Below are positions 5,858 to 13,781 of a DNA stretch of 17,811 nt, piece by piece. This DNA comes from SIG607 sp045648445 (GTDB taxonomy: Bacteria > Bacillota > Clostridia > Oscillospirales > Acutalibacteraceae), in NCBI GenBank assembly GCA_045648445.1, contig JAZRNY010000042.1:1-17811 (forward strand), given 5' to 3'. The notes beneath the pieces are model-generated. The model had not been told where the DNA came from and did not search any database. It saw nothing but the letters and a program-made list of their open reading frames with translations. The position numbers and the translations under genes are program-made. Every line of letters begins with the position of its first letter. Position 1 is the first letter of the stretch.

Positions 5858-7855
5858 ATGTTAAATTGTTTTAATTCTTCAACTATTTATATTTCAAAAG
5901 AAGGCGACGACCGCTATACAGGTTATGCACCGGTTTTTAAAGAGGGTAATATCGGTCCCATAAAATCTATTACCAAACTTAAAATGATGCTTAACAGATT
6001 ACGCATCGGTCAAAATTATACACCTATAACCGTTAGATTTATGGGTGATTTTGAAATGGATAGCATTATTGAACTTGGCGCGGTATTTGCCAATTCGATG
6101 GAAGGAAAAGAATTCGAGACTGCTAATATTACCTTTGAGTCCTATGGTGAAAAAAGAGCCCGTTTAATAGGTGGCAAAAAACTAAAAGGTTTTAAACAGG
6201 ATAATTATAACGGTGTAGACTGTATTTCTTTATATATTCCTGAAGTCAAAAACAAAACATGGCATTTTACCGATTTGTTTGTTAACGGCAGACCTGCTAA
6301 ACTTTGTCGTTATCCAAGCGAGGGCACTTTAAAAGCGGTAGTAACCGAAAATAACCACAAAAGCGGTTTGGCTGACGGTTCTAAATGGTTTATTGCGCAC
6401 AAAGAAGATTTAGAGGGAATTGAGGGTGTAGAAGACGCTATTATTTCCTATAATCACTACTGGGTAGATGAACACTCTCCTATTGAGTCTTACGATAGAG
6501 AATCCGGCAAGGTTGTTATGTCTTATCCTTCGCGTTTTTTATTAAGATCTAATTATGATGCGGCGTGGAAAACTGCAAATATGCATTATTATTTAGAAAA
6601 TATCGGCGCTGCTTTTTCCTCTCCGGGCGAATGGTTTTTGGATGTTAAAAACGGAATGCTTTATTACATTCCGCTAGAAAACGAGAACGTTGATGATATT
6701 GAAATAATTGCTCCAACCGTTAAGCATTTTATTGATATCCACGGTGATGATGAACATATAGTTAAGGGTATTCGTTTCAGAAATCTTGACTTTATAGCAA
6801 CAAAAGGCGACTATGCCAGTGTAACAAACGCTAATAACAAAACTTATCCGGAAAGTTGTTATGCAAGTGACGCGCAGGCGTGGTGCGATGCTTACGGCTC
6901 AATTCGTTTTGAAAATGCTGAAGATTGCCGTATAGAAAATTGTAACATTTTGTGCCCCGGTATACACGGCGTTGAAATAAACAAAGGTTGTAACAATATT
7001 GTTGTTGAAAATTGTAACATTGAAAATTGCGGTGGCGGCGGTGTAAAAATTTGGGGTACTAAAGCCATTGAAACCGAAGATATTCGTCCTACCGGCAATT
7101 GCGCTGTTAAAAATTCTAAAATTAATAATTGCGGTCATAGATATGCTGCAGGTTGCGGTGTTCTTGTTTGCCACGCTGCTCATAATGAAATATCCGGTTG
7201 CGAAATATCTAATCTTGAATATTCCGGTGTTTCGGTAGGTTGGGTATGGGGATATCAGCCGTCTACCTGTTACGGAAATATTATTAAAAATAACCATATT
7301 CACCATATCGGTCAAGGCAGACTTTCTGATATGGGTGGTATTTATCTTTTAGGCAGACAACACGGAACAGTTGTTTCGGGAAATATCGTTCACGACGTAA
7401 CTAGTGCTATGTACGGCGGTATGGGTATTTATACCGATGAAGGTTCTTCCTATATTACTATCGAAAATAATATTGTATATCGTTGTAAAGAGGCTTGTTA
7501 TCAGCATCACTTCGGCAAAAACAATATTTTAAGAAATAACATATTTGCCTATGCCGGAAAGGGTCTTATAGATATTTCAAAACGTGAAAATCTTAATGCT
7601 TTTATTGCTGAAGAAAATATTCTTATAACCGATAATGAGCCGGTATTCTCAATAGGAGACGGCGGATGCGATGTAGGCGGAAGCGTTTGGAGTAACAACA
7701 AATTTTGGAATAAAAACGGCGAAGAACCTCTTATGATAAACAATGTTATCGGCGGAAAAATCGGTTTTAATGATTGGATGAGAATTTATTCTAACAATGC
7801 AGATAATGTGATTGAAAAGCCAAGCGACGACGTACTTAAAATGTTTGAACAATAA
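5858..7855 (+). CDS. Right-handed parallel beta-helix protein, probable carbohydrate-active enzyme
   Basis: A 665-residue protein. The N-terminus (IYISKEGDDRYTGYAP, then GPIKSITKL) follows the usual opening of bacterial beta-helix carbohydrate enzymes. A middle region with LFVNGRPAKLCRYPSEGTL and GEWFLDVKNGMLYYIP resembles large glycosidase-type beta-helix proteins such as GH141. The second half carries repeated N- and G-rich coils (for example IENCNI, VENCNIENCGGGGV, IKNNHIHHIG, VSGNIVHDV, IENNIVYRC, LRNNIFAYAG) typical of PbH1 repeats. GGIYLLGRQ and GIYTDEGSS lie where active-site loops are expected. No signal peptide, anchor or binding module is seen, so it is probably cytoplasmic. The ATG at 5858 is preferred over a GTG at 5849 because AAGGTG sits six bases before it, but the GTG is possible. 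The substrate is not predictable; hydrolase or lyase activity is an inference. Confidence 0.75.
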   Translation: MLNCFNSSTIYISKEGDDRYTGYAPVFKEGNIGPIKSITKLKMMLNRLRIGQNYTPITVRFMGDFEMDSIIELGAVFANSMEGKEFETANITFESYGEKRARLIGGKKLKGFKQDNYNGVDCISLYIPEVKNKTWHFTDLFVNGRPAKLCRYPSEGTLKAVVTENNHKSGLADGSKWFIAHKEDLEGIEGVEDAIISYNHYWVDEHSPIESYDRESGKVVMSYPSRFLLRSNYDAAWKTANMHYYLENIGAAFSSPGEWFLDVKNGMLYYIPLENENVDDIEIIAPTVKHFIDIHGDDEHIVKGIRFRNLDFIATKGDYASVTNANNKTYPESCYASDAQAWCDAYGSIRFENAEDCRIENCNILCPGIHGVEINKGCNNIVVENCNIENCGGGGVKIWGTKAIETEDIRPTGNCAVKNSKINNCGHRYAAGCGVLVCHAAHNEISGCEISNLEYSGVSVGWVWGYQPSTCYGNIIKNNHIHHIGQGRLSDMGGIYLLGRQHGTVVSGNIVHDVTSAMYGGMGIYTDEGSSYITIENNIVYRCKEACYQHHFGKNNILRNNIFAYAGKGLIDISKRENLNAFIAEENILITDNEPVFSIGDGGCDVGGSVWSNNKFWNKNGEEPLMINNVIGGKIGFNDWMRIYSNNADNVIEKPSDDVLKMFEQ

Positions 7856-7861
7856 TTTTTT

Positions 7862-7888
7862 AAAAAAGCCTCATTTGAGGCTTTTTTT
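7862..7888 (+). terminator. Rho-independent terminator after the beta-helix gene
   Basis: AAAAAAGCCTC (7862-7872) pairs with GAGGCTTTTTT (7877-7887) around an ATTT loop, with seven T residues in the tail. It separates the accessory genes from the housekeeping operon. Confidence 0.9.
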
Positions 7889-7911
7889 GTTGCCAAAATT
7901 ACTTTAAAAGG

Positions 7912-7941
7912 TTGACAAAAAGGGGTAGAATTTGGTACAAT
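7912..7941 (+). promoter_or_regulatory. Promoter of the yicC-prkC operon
   Basis: The -35 box TTGACA (7912-7917) is perfect. The -10 box TACAAT (7936-7941) carries a TGG extension and is spaced 18 bp away. The predicted start near 7948 gives a leader of about 40 nt, which holds a small hairpin (7953-7971). It is the only convincing promoter found for the eleven genes that follow. Confidence 0.8.
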
Positions 7942-7987
7942 AAAATGAATAAATTGGCGAAGTGCGTCAATATGGAGAGTGATATTT

Positions 7988-8866
7988 ATGGCTAACAGTA
8001 TGACAGGCTACGGAAGGGCTCAAATGCTGATTGATAATATGGATATTACCGTTGAAATAAAAGCGGTAAATCATAGATATTTTGAACTGTCTGTTAAGGT
8101 TCCGCGTTCTTACGGTTTTCTTGAAGATAAAATATCTGCAGCGTTAAAACAGCGTCTTGCCAGAGGTAAAATAGAAGTTTACGTATCTATGGTAAATATG
8201 GGCGAAAGCGATACCCTTATTGAACTAAATAAAGAATATGCCGATGCCTATATTTCAGCGCTAAATGCTTTGGGTGACGAATACGGTATTGAAAAAGATA
8301 TTACCGTTATGCGCGTTGCTCACAATAGTGAAGTTTTCAAGGTTACTAAAAAGCAGATTGATGAAGAACTAATTACAAGTCAGGTTTTAACCGTTCTTGA
8401 AAAGGCAACCGATAACTTTATTGCTATGCGTAGCGTTGAAGGTAAACGTCTTTGCGAAGATGTTCTTTCAAGAATTAACCTTATTAGACAACAGGTTGCT
8501 TTTATTGAAGAAAAATCTCCTGAAACAGTACGTCTTTATCGTGAAAAACTTGAACAAAAGATTAAAGAACTTATTGGTGACGTTCAAATTGATGAACAAC
8601 GAATTTTGACCGAAACTGCTATATATGCCGACAAGGTTGCCGTTGCTGAAGAAACGGTTCGACTCAGAAGCCATCTTATTCAGGTTGAAGAACTTTTAAC
8701 TAAAGACGAGCCTATTGGAAGAAAACTTGACTTTATAGTTCAGGAAATGAACAGGGAAGCCAATACGACAGGTTCTAAATCTCAGGATATTAATATCACT
8801 AATGCCGTAGTTGATATAAAGGCGGAAATTGAAAAAATACGTGAACAAATTCAGAATTTGGAGTAA
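7988..8866 (+). CDS. yicC: YicC/YloC family endoribonuclease
   Basis: A 292-residue protein of the YicC family. It starts with the hallmark MANSMTGYGRA and ends with the conserved block VAEETVRLRSHL, GRKLDFIVQEMNREANTTGSK, a D-I-N segment and a helical tail. E. coli YicC is an endoribonuclease linked to small-RNA turnover; the B. subtilis equivalent is YloC, also first in the same gene cluster. It should act in the cytoplasm on RNA. The ATG at 7988 follows GGAGAG (7974-7979) by eight bases; a GTG at 7979 overlaps that site and is rejected. It is first in the operon, five bases before remA. Confidence 0.92.
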   Translation: MANSMTGYGRAQMLIDNMDITVEIKAVNHRYFELSVKVPRSYGFLEDKISAALKQRLARGKIEVYVSMVNMGESDTLIELNKEYADAYISALNALGDEYGIEKDITVMRVAHNSEVFKVTKKQIDEELITSQVLTVLEKATDNFIAMRSVEGKRLCEDVLSRINLIRQQVAFIEEKSPETVRLYREKLEQKIKELIGDVQIDEQRILTETAIYADKVAVAEETVRLRSHLIQVEELLTKDEPIGRKLDFIVQEMNREANTTGSKSQDINITNAVVDIKAEIEKIREQIQNLE

Positions 8867-8871
8867 TAGGT

Positions 8872-9144
8872 ATGAAGTTAGTTAATATTGGATTTGGTAA
8901 TATGATTTCGGCAAACCGAATGGTTGCTATTGTTAGTCCCGAATCTGCGCCGATTAAACGTATGATAAGCGATGCCAAAGAAAAGGGCAATCTTATTGAT
9001 GCAACACACGGCAGAAGAACGAGAGCGGTAATAATTACTGACAGCGACCATATTATTCTTACCTATCTTCAGTCCGAAACGGTAGCAAACAGAATGACTG
9101 ACGATACCATTGATGCTGAAGAAACGGGGGATGAAAATGAGTAA
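8872..9144 (+). CDS. remA: RemA/DUF370 family regulator
   Basis: A 90-residue protein of the RemA family. Conserved segments are VNIGFGN at 4-10, ISANRMVAIVSPESAPIKRM, a short charged turn, LIDATHGRRTRAVIITDSDH, then the family's IILTYLQSETVANR tail. In B. subtilis RemA is a DNA-binding activator of biofilm matrix and osmoprotection genes, and it lies in this same yloC-remA-gmk order. Targets in this organism are unknown. It starts five bases after yicC, using GGAG in the end of that gene. Its last eight bases overlap the start of gmk, which suggests coupled translation. Confidence 0.92.
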   Translation: MKLVNIGFGNMISANRMVAIVSPESAPIKRMISDAKEKGNLIDATHGRRTRAVIITDSDHIILTYLQSETVANRMTDDTIDAEETGDENE

Positions 9145-9745
9145 AGGACAACTTATAATTTTTTCAGGTCCGTCAGGTTCGGGAAAAGATACTTTACTGG
9201 CGAAACTTTTTGAACGACATCCCGAAATTAAACTTTCGATTTCTTCAATTACAAGACCTATGCGAGTAGGTGAAGTAGAGGGTGAAAAATATCATTTTAT
9301 TACCCGTGAAGAATTTGAACAACGTCTTTCAAATGATGAGTTTTTGGAACATAACGTTTACGTTAACAATTATTACGGTACTCCAAAACAACCCGTTATT
9401 GATGCAATTGAAAACGGAGAAGATATTATTCTTGAAATTGACGTTAACGGCGCAAAGGTAGTTAGAGAAAAAATGAAGGATTCAATAAGTATATTTATTA
9501 TGCCTCCTTCTTATGAAGAACTTAAACGCAGACTTACCGGAAGAGGTACAGACAGTATCGAGGTAATTAATCAGAGAATGAATGCTGCGTTAAGTGAAAT
9601 TGAGCGTGCTAATGAGTACGATTATATTGTTACGAATGATATCGTTGACAATGCAGTTGATGATATTCTTCATATAATACTTGCCAACCGTCTGACTTTA
9701 GACAGGCAAAAAGAATTTATTAATGAGGTGCTTAAAAAATGTTAA
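9137..9745 (+). CDS. gmk: Guanylate kinase
   Basis: A 202-residue enzyme that phosphorylates GMP and dGMP with ATP, giving GDP for nucleotide pools and (p)ppGpp supply. The P-loop is GPSGSGKDT at 11-19. GMP-binding residues are in ITRPMRVGEVEGEKYHF (38-54) and NVYVNNYYGTP (73-83), the ILEIDVNGA segment is at 98-106, and the lid carries RRLTGRGTD (131-139). The usual G or S of GKG/GKS is Asp here, a small departure. The start at 9137 is chosen because GGGGGA at 9126-9131 is correctly spaced; a more upstream frame to 9110 lies wholly inside remA. It overlaps remA by 8 nt and rpoZ by 7 nt. Confidence 0.95.
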   Translation: MSKGQLIIFSGPSGSGKDTLLAKLFERHPEIKLSISSITRPMRVGEVEGEKYHFITREEFEQRLSNDEFLEHNVYVNNYYGTPKQPVIDAIENGEDIILEIDVNGAKVVREKMKDSISIFIMPPSYEELKRRLTGRGTDSIEVINQRMNAALSEIERANEYDYIVTNDIVDNAVDDILHIILANRLTLDRQKEFINEVLKKC

Positions 9746-9921
9746 ATCCCGCTATTGGTAAACTTATTCAAAATTGTGACAACCGTTACAGCCTTGTGCT
9801 TAATATTGCAAAAGAGGCTAGAGAAATTGCTGACGAAGCAGTTTTAAAGGAAGAAATTATTCTTGAAAAACCCGTTTCTCTTGCTATTAACAAAATTGCT
9901 AACGAGCGCGGTCTTTTGTAA
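9739..9921 (+). CDS. rpoZ: RNA polymerase omega subunit
   Basis: A 60-residue protein with omega features: a short N-terminal lead, then NRYSLVLNIAKEAREIADEA, which matches the conserved Y-LV-AKRAR-I helix, and VSLAINKIANERGLL at the end. Omega helps assemble and stabilise RNA polymerase by binding beta-prime. It is on the short side for the family but complete. Its ATG lies inside the last codons of gmk (7-nt overlap) behind GAGGTG, the usual gmk-rpoZ arrangement. Confidence 0.9.
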   Translation: MLNPAIGKLIQNCDNRYSLVLNIAKEAREIADEAVLKEEIILEKPVSLAINKIANERGLL

Positions 9922-9945
9922 TCGGTAAAAAGTATTAAAATGATA

Positions 9946-9953
9946 GGGAGGTG
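9946..9953 (+). promoter_or_regulatory. Ribosome binding site that fixes the TTG start of priA
   Basis: GGGAGGTG is a near-perfect Shine-Dalgarno. It overlaps an in-frame GTG at 9951, which therefore cannot be the start. The TTG at 9960 lies eight bases after GGAGG. Confidence 0.75.
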
Positions 9954-9959
9954 TCTGTA

Positions 9960-12383
9960 TTGAAGATTGCAAAGGTCGTAATAGACGGTGCTACGTCTCA
10001 ATTTGACAGACAGTATTCCTATCTATTGCCTGAAAATTTATCTGATAAATGTCAGGCGGGTATGAGGGTTTTAGTGCCATTTGGTCGTTCTAATCTGAAA
10101 AAACAAGGTTTTGTTATCGAAACTGAAGAGGTGTTAAATGCTGACGGTTTAAAATCGGTTATTAGCATTTTTGATACTACGCCTATTCTTAACGATGAAA
10201 TGATAAAACTTTGTAAATGGATGAGAAATCAAACCTTTTGTACCTATTTTGATGCAATCCATTCGATTATTCCTGCCGGAGTAGGAATGAAGTTTGTGGA
10301 AACCTTGTCTGTTAATAAGGAGTTTTCGGTTGACAACCTTTCGCAAATAGAAAAAGGTGTATATTCGTACGTAAACTCAAAAGGCAAGGTGAAATCAGAC
10401 GTTTTATTAAAATACCTTTGTTTAACTGATGATAGTCTTATAAACTCTATGGTTAGTAAAGGTGTTCTTATACGAGAGAACGATGCTGTTCAAAAAATAG
10501 GTGATGCCACAACCAAAATGGCTCATCTCGAAATTTCTTCCGATGAATTAAGTGGTTCATTAATTACTGCTAAACAAAGCCTTGTAACCGAATATTTATC
10601 CGGTGCCGGAGATACTTCGGTAAAAGAAATTATGTATTATACGGGTGTGAGTTCATCGGTTATTGAAACTTTATGTAAAAATAAAGTTATTTCTCTTTAT
10701 GAAAAAGAAGTATTTCGTTTACCGCACAGTTTTAGTGAAAACGGTGTAAGAAGCGAAATTTCACTTACAAAATCGCAACAAAAGGTTTTTGATGAACTAA
10801 AAGAAAATCTTAATAAAGACGGGGGCGCCTGTTCGCTATTGTACGGCGTTACCGGAAGCGGTAAAACTCAAGTGTTTTTAAAACTTGTGGATGCTGTTAT
10901 AGATGCAGGTAAGGGCGTAATTATAATGGTGCCCGAAATTTCTCTTACTCCTCAAACCCTTTCGCTTTTCGGAAGTAGATATGGCAACAAGGTTGCTGTT
11001 TTTCATAGTGCTATGTCACAGGGACAGAGAATGGACGAATGGAAAAGAGTTAAAAGCGGTCAGGCTGTAGTGGCTATAGGTACACGTTCCGCTGTATTTG
11101 CTCCAATTGAAAATATTGGACTTATCGTTATGGATGAAGAACAGGAACATACCTATAAATCGGAAAGTTCACCGCGTTTTCATGCCAGAAATATTGCTAA
11201 ATTTAGGGTGAATTTTCATAATTCCTTACTTCTTTTGGCATCTGCCACTCCTTCTATGGAGTCATATTATAACGCATTAAACGGTAAATACTCTCTTCAT
11301 AAGTTAACCGAACGATTTGGCAATGCGCAACTTCCCGACGTTTCTACCGTTGATATGAAATCTGAAATATTTTCGGGAAACAGCGGATGTATCAGTCGAA
11401 GACTGGCAGACGAAATTGATTTTACTTTAAAGAATAATAAACAGGCGATATTACTTCTTAACAGAAGAGGGTATAATACTTATATTTCATGCCCGGTGTG
11501 TGGTTATGTTGCTACCTGTCCGAATTGCAGTATTTCACTTACCTATCATAATGCTAATAAGCGTATGATGTGCCATTATTGCGGATACTCAGAACCCGTA
11601 TCTAAAAAATGTCCCGAATGTTCAAGCGAACATCTTAGATTTTACGGAATGGGAACTCAAAAGGTTGAAGATGAACTAAATCTGCTATTCCCTAATGCTA
11701 AAGTCTTGCGTTTAGATGCGGACAGTACTATGACAAGAGACTCTTTTAGTATCTATTTAAGCAAATTTGCAAAGGGCGATTACGATATTATGCTCGGCAC
11801 TCAAATGGTAGCAAAAGGTCTTAATTTCCCAAACGTTACGCTGGTTGGTGTTATTGGCGCTGATCAGGCTATGTTCAGCGAAGATTATAGAAGTTTTGAA
11901 AGAACTTTTTCACTGCTTACTCAGGTGGTGGGACGCGCAGGCAGAGGCGATTACGAGGGTAAAGCAATTATACAAACAGTTTCCCCCGACAGTAACGTTA
12001 TTCATCTTGCCGTGCGTCAAGATTACGATGCTTTTTATAATGACGAGATATTAACCAGAAAAATGATGGTTTATCCGCCATTTTGTGATATTGCGGTTCT
12101 ATCGGTTTCTTCTACAGTAAGAGAGAATGCTCTTGATACTATAAATAAAATATTTGAAAACGTAAAAGAACTGCTTGAAAATGAATTTTTAGACGTAAAA
12201 CTTCATATTCTCGGCCCGTCAGCCGCATCTGTTCCAAAAATCAATTTAAGATATCGTTTCAGAATGATAATTAAATGCAAATTTAACTCGCGTTTTCGCG
12301 AAATGATAAAAAAGGCTATGGATATTAAGAGAAAAGGTGACGTGTCGGTAAATATCGACGTTAATCCCGAAACAGTTATTTAG
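9960..12383 (+). CDS. priA: Primosomal replication restart helicase PriA
   Basis: An 807-residue 3'-5' DNA helicase that reloads replication at stalled forks. An N-terminal DNA-binding domain (~1-105) and a winged-helix region precede the helicase core. Walker A is GVTGSGKT at 296-303, the Walker B box is MDEEQ (391-395), and SAT (428-430) is motif III. The zinc-binding insert has eight cysteines (511, 514, 520, 523, 538, 541, 551, 554). Motifs V/VI appear in GTQMVAKGLNFPNV and TQVVGRAGRGD. The DEEQ box replaces the DEEH of E. coli PriA. The N-terminus at the TTG reads MKIAKVVIDG, as expected for PriA. The gene follows rpoZ after 38 bases, with no coaBC between, and precedes def by eight bases. 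Confidence 0.95.
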   Translation: MKIAKVVIDGATSQFDRQYSYLLPENLSDKCQAGMRVLVPFGRSNLKKQGFVIETEEVLNADGLKSVISIFDTTPILNDEMIKLCKWMRNQTFCTYFDAIHSIIPAGVGMKFVETLSVNKEFSVDNLSQIEKGVYSYVNSKGKVKSDVLLKYLCLTDDSLINSMVSKGVLIRENDAVQKIGDATTKMAHLEISSDELSGSLITAKQSLVTEYLSGAGDTSVKEIMYYTGVSSSVIETLCKNKVISLYEKEVFRLPHSFSENGVRSEISLTKSQQKVFDELKENLNKDGGACSLLYGVTGSGKTQVFLKLVDAVIDAGKGVIIMVPEISLTPQTLSLFGSRYGNKVAVFHSAMSQGQRMDEWKRVKSGQAVVAIGTRSAVFAPIENIGLIVMDEEQEHTYKSESSPRFHARNIAKFRVNFHNSLLLLASATPSMESYYNALNGKYSLHKLTERFGNAQLPDVSTVDMKSEIFSGNSGCISRRLADEIDFTLKNNKQAILLLNRRGYNTYISCPVCGYVATCPNCSISLTYHNANKRMMCHYCGYSEPVSKKCPECSSEHLRFYGMGTQKVEDELNLLFPNAKVLRLDADSTMTRDSFSIYLSKFAKGDYDIMLGTQMVAKGLNFPNVTLVGVIGADQAMFSEDYRSFERTFSLLTQVVGRAGRGDYEGKAIIQTVSPDSNVIHLAVRQDYDAFYNDEILTRKMMVYPPFCDIAVLSVSSTVRENALDTINKIFENVKELLENEFLDVKLHILGPSAASVPKINLRYRFRMIIKCKFNSRFREMIKKAMDIKRKGDVSVNIDVNPETVI

Positions 12384-12391
12384 GAGGATTT

Positions 12392-12832
12392 ATGGCTATT
12401 CGTGAAATAACTAAATACGGCAAAGATGAAATTCTTCGCAAGGTTTGCCGTACCCAACTTAATTTTGATGATCGCCTTGCTCAAATTCTTGACGATATGG
12501 CGGATACTATGTATGAAGCCGACGGTGTTGGTCTTGCCGCTCCTCAGATTGGTATTCTTCGCCGTTTTTGTGTTATTGATATAGGCGACGGCATTGTTGA
12601 ATTAATTAATCCCGTTATTATTGAAACAAAAGGGGAACAATGCGGTCAGGAAGGTTGTCTTTCGGTTCCCGGAAGATACGAGGACGTTACCCGTCCTATG
12701 TACGTTAAGGTTCGCGCTCAAAACCGAAATGGTGAAAATATAATAGTTGAGGGTGAAGGTCTTATGGCACGTGCTCTCTGCCACGAAATTGACCACCTTG
12801 ACGGTGTACTTTTTGTAGATAAAGTTAAATGA
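12392..12832 (+). CDS. def: Peptide deformylase
   Basis: A 146-residue metalloenzyme that removes the formyl group from nascent protein N-termini. All three motifs are intact: GVGLAAPQIG at 45-54 with Q52; EGCLSVPG at 87-94 with metal ligand C89; and HEIDH at 131-135 with ligands H131 and H135 and catalytic E132. Length fits the compact clostridial type. It has a strong GGAGG site and lies eight bases after priA and seven before fmt, pairing the formyl-removing with the formyl-adding enzyme. Confidence 0.97.
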   Translation: MAIREITKYGKDEILRKVCRTQLNFDDRLAQILDDMADTMYEADGVGLAAPQIGILRRFCVIDIGDGIVELINPVIIETKGEQCGQEGCLSVPGRYEDVTRPMYVKVRAQNRNGENIIVEGEGLMARALCHEIDHLDGVLFVDKVK

Positions 12833-12839
12833 GGTATAT

Positions 12840-13781
12840 ATGAAGATAGTTTATATGGGAACACCCGATTATGCGGTGCCCACACTTGAGAGTCTTATAA
12901 ATGACGGTCATAGTATTGAAGCGGTATTTTGTCAGCCCGATAAACCTGTTGGCAGAAAAAAGATTATGACACCGCCCGCAGTTAAAGTTTTTGCATTAAG
13001 CAAAGGGTTAACGGTATATCAGCCTGAAACTTTAAAAAGCGACGAAGTATACGAACTTTTAAAAGAAATTTCTCCCGACGCAATTGTTGTTGTTGCTTAC
13101 GGTAAAATTCTTCCCGAAAGAATTCTTAAGTTACCGCCACTGGGCTGTATAAACGGGCACGGTTCTATTTTGCCCAGTTACCGTGGTGCCGCGCCTATAC
13201 AGTGGGCTGTTATAAACGGAGAATCCGAAACAGGCGTTACCGCTATGTTTATGGATAAGGGCATTGATACCGGTGATATATTAAAAATAAGTAAGACTAA
13301 AATCGGCGAATATGAAACAGCTGAAGAACTTTTCGGCAGATTATCGGTTTTAACTGCTGAACTTTTAACAGAAGTTCTTAAAGATGTTGAACAGGGGAAA
13401 ATTAACCCAATAAAACAAAATGAAGAACAAGCCACATACGCTCCTATTATTAATAAGGAAATGGCTTTAATTGATTTTTCAAAGTCGGCTATCGAAATTT
13501 TTAATGCAGTAAAAGGTTTTAATTCTTGGCCGGTTGCTTACTGTATGTATGAAGGAAAAAGGCTAAAGGTTTTCTCTTGTGTGGTAAATGGGACTTCCGA
13601 TTTACCTTGCGGAACTGTTGTTAACGCTGAAAAACTTTCTGTTGTTTGCGGTGACGGTAAATGTATAGAACTTAAAGAAATTCAACTTGAAGGCAGTAAA
13701 AGAATGTCTGCAGAAGAATTTTTAATGGGCAAAAAAATTCCTGTTGGCACGGTTTTAATCGGCGGTGAACAATGTGGGTGA
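12840..13781 (+). CDS. fmt: Methionyl-tRNA formyltransferase
   Basis: A 313-residue enzyme that formylates initiator Met-tRNA using 10-formyltetrahydrofolate. The catalytic trio is visible: N105 and H107 in NGHGSILPSYRGAAPIQW and D144 in KGIDTGDIL, matching N106, H108 and D144 of E. coli Fmt. The N-terminal GTPDYAVPTL and the RKKIMTPPAVK loop (39-49) are typical. The C-terminal tRNA-binding domain runs from about residue 205 and includes NSWPVAYCMYEGKRLKVF. Its last eight bases overlap the start of rsmB. Confidence 0.96.
   Translation: MKIVYMGTPDYAVPTLESLINDGHSIEAVFCQPDKPVGRKKIMTPPAVKVFALSKGLTVYQPETLKSDEVYELLKEISPDAIVVVAYGKILPERILKLPPLGCINGHGSILPSYRGAAPIQWAVINGESETGVTAMFMDKGIDTGDILKISKTKIGEYETAEELFGRLSVLTAELLTEVLKDVEQGKINPIKQNEEQATYAPIINKEMALIDFSKSAIEIFNAVKGFNSWPVAYCMYEGKRLKVFSCVVNGTSDLPCGTVVNAEKLSVVCGDGKCIELKEIQLEGSKRMSAEEFLMGKKIPVGTVLIGGEQCG
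13761..13767 (+). promoter_or_regulatory. Ribosome binding site that fixes the GTG start of rsmB
   Basis: GGCGGTG in the tail of fmt precedes GTG 13774 by six bases. A possible upstream GTG at 13765 overlaps this site, so 13774 is preferred, and the resulting N-terminus fits the family better. Confidence 0.6.

Noticed and set aside
6899..7315. 138-codon minus-strand frame opposite the beta-helix gene
   Set aside because: It is a shadow of the N- and G-rich repeat coding on the other strand, with low-complexity composition and no promoter.
160..7855. A defence or toxin-antitoxin island in the accessory half
   Set aside because: The HD protein matches the YfbR/HDDC2 nucleotidase type and the GNAT matches ElaA. 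No toxin partner, nuclease, integrase or transposase is present, and the genes are in separate transcription units.
9916..9941. Possible internal promoter before priA (TTGTAA and TAAAAT)
   Set aside because: The spacing is only 14 bp and the -35 is poor. Readthrough from the main promoter explains expression.
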